Program-made: the position numbers and the translations under genes
Part shown: piece after piece, positions 46,301 to 56,011 of the stretch
How the letters are laid out: every line of letters starts with the position of its first letter
Position numbering within the stretch: position 1 is the stretch's first letter
Assembly (NCBI GenBank): GCA_027422505.1
Contig: JAPQWV010000050.1
Span: 434,001-498,000, forward strand
Length of the DNA stretch: 64,000 bases
Direction: 5' to 3'
Source of the DNA: Craterostigma plantagineum
Lineage: Eukaryota; Streptophyta; Magnoliopsida; Lamiales; Linderniaceae
The notes under the pieces: generated by a model
What the model was told of the DNA's origin: nothing
Databases searched by the model: none
What the model saw: only the letters and a program-made list of their open reading frames with translations

Positions 46301-47992
46301 GGTATCTCGATACGGCGGTGTAACGGGAATCCCTTGGATGATTCCAAACTGTCGAAGGACTCGTTCGGGGTAGTGCCACTCGACGATATTGAAGAAGATG
46401 AGGGGACACCTCGATCGACAAGCGATCGGTAAGCACTGGGGAGGAAGTGCGATTATCTCCGGCAGTGTCATGTTGTACGGCTCCCACTCAAATTGATGCG
46501 CCCGCAGGCGATCAAGACACTCGCGGATGGTGCATAAGTTCGAATTTCTCGACGTAGTGTGATCGTATAACGCGTTCCACCTGTCATATATTTACACAAC
46601 ATTTAAAAATGTAACAAGGAAAAAAATTGCAAACTTTACGAACGACCATACCTCGCAGCATGTGGCGGGATCGGTAAGACTATCTCGTCGACTACCCTGG
46701 GCTCCATATCTATACGATGAAGCTCACGAACTGGCTGAAATGGTAAGATCCTCACATATGCCCATGCCTAAAAAATTACATGTTATAAATACATTTTAGA
46801 AGTAACTACAAAATTAATCAAAGTTTCCATATAATTACCTGCAACAGCCGTAGGGTCCGCCCATTTAAGCTTTTTCGGCTCACATGCCGAACAAAGCTCT
46901 CTGTACAAGAACGCAAGGACAGCACTACCCCAACTAAACGTGGCCACCTCGTCAATATCCTCCAACAGCTGAAGGTAGGTGTGACGCCCGGGGCCGATGA
47001 GGGCGAGGAGTGATCGCCGGTGCCAGAGAGGTGCACGGACAAGGAGCGGCTTCTGACAGGCGTCTAGGCGAAGGGGTACATGAATGAACCGATCCGACAC
47101 CCGAATGAGAGGGGATCCTGAGACTGACAATGTATGGGCGTGTCAGGCTAAGAATTGTATAAGAGAATTGATAGTACTACTCATATCACCAAGGTCGACC
47201 TACCTTTTCGGGAGTCCATCCGAAAGAACTTCAAAGTTAAGCGTGCTTGACTTGAAGCAATCTTGGGATGGGTGACCCCTTGGGAAGTTTGCCCAGGGTG
47301 CGCATGAGCGAGGACGAAGCACGCTGAAAGGTTAAATGGTGGAACAGTGGGGCCAGACTATCAGTCGGAGTGTGGTGGGCCCAACCCCACAGGTCCCCGT
47401 AGGGACCGATGCTACAGTGACACCCGGTATGGGACGGGTTGTTACAGTAGGTCAACGATACGGTACTCGCGCTACAATCGGGGAACATCACCGCACCAAA
47501 GATCAGCATCGCGTAACCCCGCGCTGAACACTCAACCTCTTCCTCGTCACTATCATCGGAAATCGGATGGGCCAACAACCAACTCGCTAACGACTTCATC
47601 GAAACCCCTTAATTTTCTCAGCGGGTGGTCTAAAACCTAGTAACCGCTCGTACTCGTCCATCCACTGTGGGACCGTCCTCGTTTGGATCACACCGGAGAC
47701 ACAACTACCCTCTACAGGCAAACCCCATAAAATCCGTCCTGTAATGTAACGGTCGCCTCCCCGACATAAAAATGAAACGTATGGGTCTCCTTTCTCCAAC
47801 GCTCTACCAATGCTGTAATCAAATGATGGTCAACCATCTGCGACATACAGCTGTAGATGCTGTATAGACCCATATCGTTCAACTTATCTAATAAGCGACC
47901 GTGTAGAATATTTGGTGCGTCTCTCGTACACCACACAACATTCTCTAAGGACCTAATCTTAATAGTCCTATCGATCGCACTCTCATCTACAA
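46290..47992 (-). pseudogene. Plant mobile domain (PMD, MAIN/MAIL1-like) gene, interrupted by a solo LTR
   Basis: Reading from 47992 down: RDAPNILHGRLLDKLNDMGL, LITALVERWRKETHTFHF, GEATVTLQD, a one-base shift near 47745, ILWGLPVEG, WMDEYERLLGFRPP, another shift near 47592, then LLAHPISDDSDEEEV and FGAVMFPDCSASTVSLT. The Cassandra-like LTR (46980-47446) cuts here, and LQLLEDIDEVATFSWGSAVLAF follows. Exons 46767-46652 (AWAYVRILPFQPVREL) and 46580-~46300 (IVEWHYPERVLRQFGI) complete the domain (PF10536). PMD proteins occur both as host genes and inside MULE and Gypsy elements; host members act in genome stability and silencing. Two frameshifts plus the insertion make this copy dead. Confidence 0.75.
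46980..47446 (+). mobile_element. Cassandra-like solo LTR with 5S-rRNA-like segment
   Basis: Starts TGTGACGCCCGG and ends GGGTTGTTACA, flanked by perfect GTAGG duplications (46975-46979 and 47447-47451). At ~47230-47290 it carries agttaagcgtgcttg and gggatgggtgacccc followed by ttgggaagt, matching boxes A and C of plant 5S rRNA. Such 5S-bearing LTRs mark Cassandra TRIMs. No internal region or second LTR is present, so it is a solo LTR. Confidence 0.75.
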
Positions 47993-48219
47993 TAAATCAG
48001 CACTACGGTGATTTGACTGCATCGTCAACACCGAACTATCAAAAGGCCCGTAATAAGAATTCAAATCCATTCTACAGTAAAAAAAAGACGTATAAATAAA
48101 TCAATCATGATTATTATCAAGTATCGACGATGAAAAATATACTTCGTAAAATCAAGCATAACGAGGAACGGGGATCGCTCACCGGAGGTAATCGCTCGTA
48201 GACCATCACAGGGGTCGAG

Positions 48220-48650
48220 GCCGCGGGTTAACGTGGCAGGACGTCGAGGCGGGCCACGACAGCACGCAACGGAGGGTCGAGGCGGGGCAACAGCAGCAGG
48301 CGGGGGGCGACGGCGGCTGGCGGCGGCTGCCGGGGGCGACGGCGGCTGGCGGCGGCGGGAGGCGGGACGCGACGGGCGGCGGTGAGACGCGGAGGGCTGT
48401 GGCGGAGGACTTCGTGGAGTCGGGACGGCGGGCGGCGGCTCAGGGGGCGACTGGTCGACGGGAGGACCTCGTCGAGGCGGGACAGTGGTCGCGGGGGGGC
48501 GGCGGCGGGCAGCAGACGTCGACAAGGCGGACGGCGGCGGCGGAGAACAGCAACTGGCGCGTCGAGGCGGGGCGGCGTGTGGAGGCGGGCCGGCGTGTCG
48601 CGGAGGGGGGCCGGTCGGCGGCGACGGGCAGCAAATGCTTCAGGTTCGGC
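48220..48650 (-). repeat. CGG/CCG-rich low-complexity block upstream of the PMD gene
   Basis: Dense gccgcc/cggcgg repeats give long open frames on both strands (Pro/Arg/Ala-rich), which are best seen as by-products of composition. On the minus strand the block lies 5' of the PMD exons, near a donor-like CCG|GTGAGC at 48183, so it could be transcribed leader. Confidence 0.6.
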
Positions 48651-48978
48651 GGAGATCGCGGAGGGAGCTTTGGCGGCTTCTTCTTGCGTCGTCTTCAAGG
48701 TCTGTTCGTCTTCGCCGAGGGTTTAAAGGAACAGATCTAATTCGTATGAATTTTATACGAGTTACGGCTGTAACTCGTATAAAATTCTTACTATGTCACG
48801 TGTGAGTCCAACTGGAATCTTTCCAGCTGGACTAGTAGCTCGTAAGAACTTGTTACGAGTTATGTAACTCGTATTAACTACATACGAAAACATCTATTTT
48901 ATTAATACTTCCTATTTCAGGTTCATTTCGTTAATGCTTTATTTTTTTTGTTTATTTTATAAAAAAACCGAGCTTTTG

Positions 48979-49440
48979 ATTGGGAAAATACTACGCGCAA
49001 CGGATGTCGATTGGACGCCAGGATAAATTATGATCGAGAGAACTATTTTATCGACTCTTCCCGCACCGCTGGCCCATTTTGACAGATCTAATAATGTGCT
49101 CAACGGTATTGGCCACGGGTGATTTGGTTATTTTTCATTTTTTTCTGCAACAAATCAATTTTGAATCTTGCTCCTAGACCTTGGTGAGAAACCTACATTA
49201 TACACTTTTGTTTTTTATGTATTTCTGTTTTTTCAATAGTAATTAAAAATATCGAACTCATTAATTTCGAATCCTTGCTCCAAAGAATTCGACCATCCAA
49301 ACATGATTGATTTTCTCTCCATCTGGGCTAAACTGACCGCTCGAGCATTTGTAATAACTAGCCTTCCATGCATATCTATACGTGTGCTAGGTATAACTAT
49401 ACTTATTGTTGTGTTTAATGGATAAAACATAATAAAGTTT
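48979..49440. other. Spacer between MULE-2 and the LINE
   Basis: AT-rich; nothing recognised. Confidence 0.5.
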
Positions 49441-49453
49441 AATGTCAATATAC
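49441..49453. repeat. LINE target-site duplication, left copy
   Basis: AATGTCAATATAC, repeated exactly at 55675-55687 after the A tail. Confidence 0.9.
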
Positions 49454-49892
49454 AGACAACAACTACGCCAGGAAATGCTATTCTCTCCTACCGTGAGAGT
49501 TTTCTTCTCTCAAAATGAGTGATACTTTCTCTCCTAATGAGAGCAACCTTCAATCCAAATAAAACCAGAAACCATCGAACACTGATTCCTGTTACTGACT
49601 GGCCTGCTTTGCCCATCGCCGCTAGACTCATCTGGCTTTATCCCTGCTCGTCTCTTTTTAATTCATATAATTCACGACCATTCTTCATTTTCGTTCTCCA
49701 AATGGAAATAATAAAACCGTTCATTTCTATGCACTTTGCCTGTTTCACTTCCTAGGCCGATTGTTTCCTTTCCTCTCATTCTGTGTTACGTGTTTTGTTT
49801 TGTCTTCTCTTCTCAGGTACTGCTCGGGAGTTTGACATTCTGTTTCAGATTGTGGTGTTTTTCCTGGGTGTGTATTGGTTCGCTGAGTCATC

Positions 49893-51563
49893 ATGGATGC
49901 AGAGGGTTTGCGTTTGACGATGGAAGAAATGAACGGAATCTCTATTTCGGACCAAGCCTATTGTATTCCATCAACTAACAAGGGTTATCAAGTTGTCGGA
50001 AAGATTTTGGCCCGTAAAGCGTTCAACTTCGAAGCTTTGAAGAACACACTTATGACTTCTTTCAACCCTGGAAGGGGAATGAGTATGGAGTTACTGGATA
50101 ATGAGCGTTTTATTATAACCTTTAACCACCAGATAGACAGAAAAAGAGTTCTACACTCGTCGCCATGGGCTTTCGAGAAGCAACTGATTATATTAAAGGA
50201 AATTGATGGGGAGATGGATCCAAGATCTGTTGCTCTGGACGAGTGCCAATTTTATGTCCAAGTTTTTAATTTGCCGGGGTGGGCGCGATCCCGCGAAATT
50301 CTTGAAAGGATTGGGAACTGCTTAGGTACGTTTGTTGACTCGGATATTGATGAAGGAAAATATTGGAAGCCATTCGTGCGTATCAAGACACTAGTCAACG
50401 TCCGTAAACCATTACTTCGAGTCTTAAACCTTCATACCGAGAGCGAGAGGTCCCATGCGATCATGTTGAGCTTCAAGTACGAGCGATTACCCAATTTCTG
50501 TTATACTTGCGGGTTACTCGACCATACTTCTACTGGCTGTCCCAAGCAATATGAGGAGTCCTATATTGAATCTGATGGAAATTGGAATTACAGTCCCTCA
50601 CTACGTGCACCGAGGTCTAGCTCAGAACCGCTGAAAATTATTGGATCATCAATAAGTCGGGACGACCAATTTACTGCTGCTAAGGTCCGACGAACGGAGG
50701 TAGATCCCAGCAAGGTGAGCTTCCGGGGTGCCGATATTTTTGGGAAACTTTCAAATATGGAGAGTGGTATTAAGGAGCGACGTGATTCAAGCCCAGATTT
50801 TCGCTCGACTTTAGAAGGAAAGGTTGACAAATCATTTTTCAAAGGACCGGAAGATCTTCATGCGACATTAATGCCAATAAGAGCAAATCCCCCAAAATCC
50901 GCCATTGCCGATCCCATGAGTGAGAGAGTAGAAATTTCAACCTTATCTAAGCCAAAAGCCCAAATACATAGAATAGACCATCAAGACCCACCACTTCACC
51001 CACCTAACATGACCCAGACCTGCCCAAAGCCCACAGTATATACCCATACAACACGCACTATACATATTACATCTATCGAACAACCAAAACCCCAACCCAC
51101 TGAACCCCCCATCCCACCACAAGATCTACCTCCCCCTTGCCAAGACAACAAAATCGATCTCCAACCATGTAGGAAAATTTCATCTAAACATCAATATACA
51201 GACATCCCAAAGTTCTTCACTCCCATCTTCGCTCCTATCCATTCCACCCAACCTTCATCCACAGAGTTACCTAATACTAAGCCCCCTTCTGGACATGTCA
51301 TCAACCCTGTTAAGATCGAGCCGCAAGAACCCAATCAGTTGCCCCCAACCGTGAAACGACAATGGAAGCGCATTGCTCGGAGCTCGTATCAGCAGAGCCA
51401 AACCATTGCTTCATTGCCAAAGACACCTCTGAAGCGTGAAATTCCAGCTGAATGGGACTCACACATGCCATCCTTGAAGAGGAAAACTGCAGTTTTTTCG
51501 GATTCTATGGATACATCAGACTTAACGGCGGGTACTGCTACGCAGACCCGCCGATCGCCATGA
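49893..51563 (+). CDS. LINE ORF1 protein (DUF4283 + CCHC zinc knuckle)
   Basis: 556 residues from ATG 49893. The N-terminal part is the DUF4283 fold common in plant L1 ORF1 (GYQVVGKILARKAFN, SPWAFEKQLIILKE, FYVQVFNLP). A zinc knuckle FCYTCGLLDHTSTGC follows at ~208-221, and then a long Pro/Ser-rich tail. ORF1 binds the element RNA and forms the ribonucleoprotein that returns to the nucleus. Its stop TGA (51561-51563) overlaps the ORF2 start by ATGA. No stop or shift is visible. Confidence 0.9.
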   Translation: MDAEGLRLTMEEMNGISISDQAYCIPSTNKGYQVVGKILARKAFNFEALKNTLMTSFNPGRGMSMELLDNERFIITFNHQIDRKRVLHSSPWAFEKQLIILKEIDGEMDPRSVALDECQFYVQVFNLPGWARSREILERIGNCLGTFVDSDIDEGKYWKPFVRIKTLVNVRKPLLRVLNLHTESERSHAIMLSFKYERLPNFCYTCGLLDHTSTGCPKQYEESYIESDGNWNYSPSLRAPRSSSEPLKIIGSSISRDDQFTAAKVRRTEVDPSKVSFRGADIFGKLSNMESGIKERRDSSPDFRSTLEGKVDKSFFKGPEDLHATLMPIRANPPKSAIADPMSERVEISTLSKPKAQIHRIDHQDPPLHPPNMTQTCPKPTVYTHTTRTIHITSIEQPKPQPTEPPIPPQDLPPPCQDNKIDLQPCRKISSKHQYTDIPKFFTPIFAPIHSTQPSSTELPNTKPPSGHVINPVKIEPQEPNQLPPTVKRQWKRIARSSYQQSQTIASLPKTPLKREIPAEWDSHMPSLKRKTAVFSDSMDTSDLTAGTATQTRRSP

Positions 51564-54500
51564 GTTGCATAAGCTGGAACTGTCGGGGCTTGGGCCGAGC
51601 CCCGGCAGTTCACTATCTCGAGCGATTGGTTCGAATGTATCGTTTGGGATTAGTGTTCTTGATCGAAACCAAATGTGGTCGTTCGAGGTTCGAGATGGTA
51701 AAAAATCGGCTCGGGATGCATGGCTTTTGTGTGGAATCTGTTGGACGAAAGGTTGGGCTTGGCTTGCTGTGGGCAAAGGAATGGGACGTTACTCTTCGAT
51801 CGTTCTCTGTAGGGCACATTGACGCGTCGATCCGGAGGCCAAACTCAGTAGATACGTGGTTCTTTACGGGTTTTTACGGGAATCCAAATGCGAGCTGCAG
51901 AAAGTACAGCTGGGAACTATTGCGTCGTATTAGTCACGGCCCTTCGAGTACTTGGTTATGCGTAGGGGATTTCAACGAAATTCTTAGCAATGGCGAGAAG
52001 ACGGGTGGACGGATACGACCTTCGTGGCAGATCAAAAATTTTCGAGAAGTGCTAGACGAGTGTGGTTTATATGACTTGGGCAGCAACGGCAAAACATTTA
52101 CCTGGTCTGATAAAGCTTTATGGCCGAATACTATTCACGAGCGTTTGGATAGAGCTTGCGGTACTTCAACATGGATGAGCACATTTCCAGATTTTAGAGT
52201 TACAAATCTGGCCACGGCCCACTCAGATCACACTGTTTTACTGATGGCTTTGGAGGAACAACAACGTATCAATACCGTAAAGAGACCCTTTAAATTTGAG
52301 GCAAAATGGTTAGAGGAGAACAAATGCAAAGAGATAATCAAACGATGTTGGGTCGGAAATGAGAACCGAATAGCATGTAGAAGTATTATTGAGGCTATGG
52401 AGTGTAGTAAAAATGAACTTCAGAGATGGAGCAGAAGCTTTTACGGGAGAGTCCAGCGCAGGAAAGCAGAAATTGAAGCAGAACTTGAGGTAATTAATGG
52501 GGGATATATATCAGAAAGGTCGAGGGGATTAGAGAGAAACCTTCACCAGGAGCTACGTTCACTGTTGAAACAAGAGGAAATGCATTGGAAACAGCGCAGT
52601 AAGGTTGAATGGTTGCATGCGGGGGATCGAAATACGAAATTCTTTCATAGTAGAGCGACAAGGAGACGAAGGATTAATCACATTTCTCAGCTTAGGGATC
52701 AAAATGGGAGTTGGTGCAACAATGAGTCTTCGATTGAAATGGCAATTTCAAACTATTTTGGTGAGTTGTTCCAATCACGTAGACCCTCAGCAAGCATGCT
52801 TGATAAGGCCGTCCAATACATTACACCACGGATTACGCCTGAGATGAACAGAATGTTGGCTCGACAGTACTCGAAGGAGGAGGTAATTCATGCACTCAAC
52901 GGTATGTATCCTTTGAAATCTCCAGGACCCGATGGTTTTCCTCCGATATTTTACCAAAAAAACTGGGAATATGTCGGAGAAGTTTCTTCACGATGTGTGC
53001 TGGATTTTCTTAATCACGGCAAGTCATTCCCTTCACTACATGAGACTAATATTGTCTTAATCCCTAAATGTGCCAACCCTGAGTCCCTAACACATTTTCG
53101 TCCCATTAGCCTTTGCAATGTTTTGTATAGAATTGCCTCAAAAGTTATTACAAATAGGCTGAAAGTTATCATGGATTCTATAATATCCCCATCACAATCG
53201 GCATTTATACCTCATCGCCTTATTACGGATAATGTGCTTATTGCTTTCGAGACTAATCATGTATTAAAACAGCGACGAGTGGGTCGAGAAGGGTGTACCG
53301 CTTTGAAGCTAGACATGAGCAAAGCGTATGATCGGGTGGAATGGGCTTTTCTCGATAGGGTCATGTGTAAGTTTGGTTTCCAACCTGAATTTATTCGTCT
53401 TATAATGTCTTGTATAACACCTGTTTCTTATTCTTTCATCCTAAATGGTAAACGATTTGGCCGTCTAACACCACAAAGAGGATTAAGGCAAGGCGATCCC
53501 CTCTCACCTTACCTTTTCCTTTTTTGTGCGGAATCTTTTAGCTCGCTGTTACAGAATGCAGAGAATCGTGGAGAAATCAAAGGGATCGCTGTGAGACGAG
53601 GGGCGCCTTCGATATCTCACTTGTTATTTGCAGACGACACTCTGATTTTTTGCCAGGCCACGACACATGCAATGAGGTGTGTTAAGCATATATTGGAGGA
53701 CTATGGAGAAGCATCAGGGCAGGAGGTCAATTACGGTAAATCAGCTGCATCCTTCTCACCAAATGTAATGGAGTCTGTTAGAGCTGATTGTCGTGAGGTT
53801 CTTGGGCTAAATGGAAGCTCCGCGCATGAACTTTATTTAGGGTTCCCTTCTATCGTGGGTCGAAATAGAGCTGAAGTTTTCAGTTACATTAGAGAGAGGG
53901 CATGGAAACGCATGAAGGGCTGGTCTGAGAAGTTCCTCTCTCAGGCAGGAAGAGAGATATTGATTAAGGCAGTCGTTCAGGCTATCCCAGCTTATGCTAT
54001 GAGCTGTTTTCTATTGCCCACAAAGCTACTGAATGACATCCTTAGAATGGTGAAGAGATTTTGGTGGAGCGGCTCCGATAAGAGAAAGATCCATTGGCGT
54101 TCATGGGAACATCTATGCGCTCCAAAATCAGAGGGAGGATTGGGCTTTCGTGATCTGCGGGCATTTAATTTAGCACTTCTAGCGAAACAGGCTTGGAGAC
54201 TCGTTAAATATCCTGAAAGTTTGTTTAGTAGAGTAATGAAGGCACGATATTTTCCAAATGATACCTTTCTCCAATCAACTCTGGGGTCAAACCCATCTTT
54301 GACTTGGAGAGGTATTTTTTTGACAAGAGGAATTATTGAGAAAGGTATGCGATGGCAGATAAGAGGTGGAACAGATGTCAATATTTGGCGGGATGCATGG
54401 CTGCCGAGACCTCCGACATTTCGAGTTATCTCACCAATACACATGCATATGGCAGATTGGACAGTGAGCAAGCTTAGAATCCCGGGGTCTGATCGCTGGA

Positions 54501-55648
54501 ATGAGGATCTTATACGGGCAGCCATGCTACCAATAGATGCTGATGTTATTGTTGGTTTGCCGTTAAGTTCGTTTTCCACGCCCGATGTTAGGATTTGGCA
54601 CTTTACCAAAGACGGTAAATTCTCTGTTAAATCAGCTTATCACGTGGCTGTAAGTTTGGGTTTAAATTCTAACCAGGGCTCGACTTCATCCCCTCGCTCG
54701 TGGAATTTTCTTTGGAAAGCTTATGTCGCTCCTAAGGTAAAGCTCTTCGGCTGGAGATTATGCAATAACTTACTTGCAACGGCTCAAAACCTATTCAGAC
54801 GAAAATGTCTTTCCCATCAGATGTGCTCGAGGTGTGGGGCGGCAATTGAGGATTTATACCATCTATTTGTCGTGTGTCCTTTATCAAAAGCGATCTGGAA
54901 GGCATCGGATTTACAGTTTGCTGTTATCAAGCGCTGGCCAAATTGCCCTCTGATTTGGGTTAGTGAGTTAAGTGGGGTGCTGTCAAGGGATGAATTTACC
55001 CTTTTTATATCCATATGTTGGGCAATTTGGAAGAGTAGGAATAAATGGGTGATGGAGAAGATGGAAATGCAGCCTCATGTGGTGATTTTAATGGCGCAGG
55101 AAATGATGACTGGTCGATATGATCAACCACAGTCTACCGAATGTGAGCGGCAACCCTCTTCCTCTCAGACATGGTTCCCGCCGTCAGCTAATATTGTTAA
55201 AATTAATTTTGATGGGGCGATTCATGCACAAAGACGTGGTGCTTCTGCTGGTATCATTGCGAGGGACGCAAACGGAATTGTATTGGGATGGCGTACTCGT
55301 TTCTTTAGTGGATGTCAGGACCCGGAGATGATCGAAGCATTCGCAGCGCGTGAGGCTATCATGTATGCATTACGGCGGGATTGGACTGAAGTGATTATTG
55401 AGGGCGATTGTGCTTCCGTTGTAAAGCTTCTCCATGAGAAATGCTCCTCGTCGGCTACAATCGGGACTATAATCGAAGATTGCTTACAACTAAGTATTTC
55501 TTTCTCGTCAATCTGTTTTTCTTTTGTTAATCGCTCAGGGAATAGTTGTGCTCATTATCTTGCTAAAAATCTGGGATACGACGGAGAAGGTTATTCCCCG
55601 CCGACTCAATGTTTAGCAAATGCTGTACTTAAAGACCGTGAGAAGTAA
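51560..55648 (+). CDS. LINE ORF2: endonuclease, reverse transcriptase, RNase H
   Basis: 1362 residues from ATG 51560 (MSCISWNCRGLG). The frame is open further upstream, but the methionine at the start of the endonuclease motif is the natural start. An APE-type endonuclease occupies ~1-230 (SWNCRGLG, GDFNEIL, AHSDHTVLL). Reverse transcriptase spans ~450-760, with LKLDMSKAYDRVEW, QGDPLSPYLF and the catalytic FADDTLIF at ~690. A zf-RVT region follows (~1070-1150), then an RNase H domain from ~1210 (INFDGAIHA, REAIMYAL, IEGDC, GNSCAHYLAKN). It nicks target DNA and copies LINE RNA in place. All motifs look complete; activity is plausible but unproven. Confidence 0.92.
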   Translation: MSCISWNCRGLGRAPAVHYLERLVRMYRLGLVFLIETKCGRSRFEMVKNRLGMHGFCVESVGRKVGLGLLWAKEWDVTLRSFSVGHIDASIRRPNSVDTWFFTGFYGNPNASCRKYSWELLRRISHGPSSTWLCVGDFNEILSNGEKTGGRIRPSWQIKNFREVLDECGLYDLGSNGKTFTWSDKALWPNTIHERLDRACGTSTWMSTFPDFRVTNLATAHSDHTVLLMALEEQQRINTVKRPFKFEAKWLEENKCKEIIKRCWVGNENRIACRSIIEAMECSKNELQRWSRSFYGRVQRRKAEIEAELEVINGGYISERSRGLERNLHQELRSLLKQEEMHWKQRSKVEWLHAGDRNTKFFHSRATRRRRINHISQLRDQNGSWCNNESSIEMAISNYFGELFQSRRPSASMLDKAVQYITPRITPEMNRMLARQYSKEEVIHALNGMYPLKSPGPDGFPPIFYQKNWEYVGEVSSRCVLDFLNHGKSFPSLHETNIVLIPKCANPESLTHFRPISLCNVLYRIASKVITNRLKVIMDSIISPSQSAFIPHRLITDNVLIAFETNHVLKQRRVGREGCTALKLDMSKAYDRVEWAFLDRVMCKFGFQPEFIRLIMSCITPVSYSFILNGKRFGRLTPQRGLRQGDPLSPYLFLFCAESFSSLLQNAENRGEIKGIAVRRGAPSISHLLFADDTLIFCQATTHAMRCVKHILEDYGEASGQEVNYGKSAASFSPNVMESVRADCREVLGLNGSSAHELYLGFPSIVGRNRAEVFSYIRERAWKRMKGWSEKFLSQAGREILIKAVVQAIPAYAMSCFLLPTKLLNDILRMVKRFWWSGSDKRKIHWRSWEHLCAPKSEGGLGFRDLRAFNLALLAKQAWRLVKYPESLFSRVMKARYFPNDTFLQSTLGSNPSLTWRGIFLTRGIIEKGMRWQIRGGTDVNIWRDAWLPRPPTFRVISPIHMHMADWTVSKLRIPGSDRWNEDLIRAAMLPIDADVIVGLPLSSFSTPDVRIWHFTKDGKFSVKSAYHVAVSLGLNSNQGSTSSPRSWNFLWKAYVAPKVKLFGWRLCNNLLATAQNLFRRKCLSHQMCSRCGAAIEDLYHLFVVCPLSKAIWKASDLQFAVIKRWPNCPLIWVSELSGVLSRDEFTLFISICWAIWKSRNKWVMEKMEMQPHVVILMAQEMMTGRYDQPQSTECERQPSSSQTWFPPSANIVKINFDGAIHAQRRGASAGIIARDANGIVLGWRTRFFSGCQDPEMIEAFAAREAIMYALRRDWTEVIIEGDCASVVKLLHEKCSSSATIGTIIEDCLQLSISFSSICFSFVNRSGNSCAHYLAKNLGYDGEGYSPPTQCLANAVLKDREK

Positions 55649-55687
55649 TGAAATTCTTTTCTTTCAAAAAAAAAAATGTCAATATAC

Positions 55688-56011
55688 GGAATGATTAATG
55701 ATTTAAGATATGATTATAATAAATAAAAAGTTAAGGAGTGGAATTATAAAAATTCAAGTTTGTATCATCTTCTCACTTAATATAATAGAATGTATATTAA
55801 AAATAAATATAACAAATAAATAGGAATTCGTTGTTCTTCCTCTTATACTCCACTACACCTCTACCAAATCCTCCACGCACACAGCTAAACAAGCACGCAT
55901 ACATATTACATACCTACGATTCAATTTTTCTCTCCTTTGTGGATAACCAATCATAGCTCGCATTCAATTTCCAACGCGGAGCAGCTCAAGACCATCGGAC
56001 GGGAGCTCGCC
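55688..56011 (+). other. Former 5' region of the AP-4 epsilon pseudogene
   Basis: AT-rich with a C/T-rich stretch near 55840-55880. No additional gene was found. Confidence 0.4.

Larger units (their letters stand above)
44325..48969. mobile_element. MULE-2: Mutator-like element with a PMD gene and truncated transposase
   Basis: The left end from 44325 and the reversed right end from 48969 match over about 105 bases: both contain aaataaacaaaaaaaataa, gaatgaacctgaaat or its variant, agtattaataaaatag and tttcgta, then tacgagttac. Flanking 9-mers are GAGCATTTT and GAGCTTTTG (7 of 9 identical), an ageing duplication. Words TACGAGTTAC/GTAACTCGTA recur about ten times at the left and several at the right. 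A SINE and a Cassandra-like LTR have since jumped in. Confidence 0.75.
49454..55674 (+). mobile_element. Full-length L1 LINE with intact ORF1 and ORF2
   Basis: A ~440-bp 5' UTR (49454-49892) is followed by ORF1, ORF2, a very short 3' UTR and an A tail, framed by a perfect 13-bp duplication. Both frames are fully open, which is unusual among plant LINE copies and suggests a recent insertion. It lies ~340 bp upstream of the AP-4 epsilon pseudogene. Confidence 0.9.

Noticed and set aside
47225..47295. A 5S rRNA gene
   Set aside because: Only the 3' half with boxes A and C matches, with many changes, and it lies inside a TG...CA LTR with 5-bp duplications.
48061..48740. Long Pro/Arg/Ala-rich open frames on both strands
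   Set aside because: They come from CGG/CCG repeats that rarely form stops; no domain or conserved start.
51452..51559. ORF2 start at 51452
   Set aside because: The 36 extra residues overlap the coding end of ORF1 and show no endonuclease similarity; the methionine at 51560 begins the motif.
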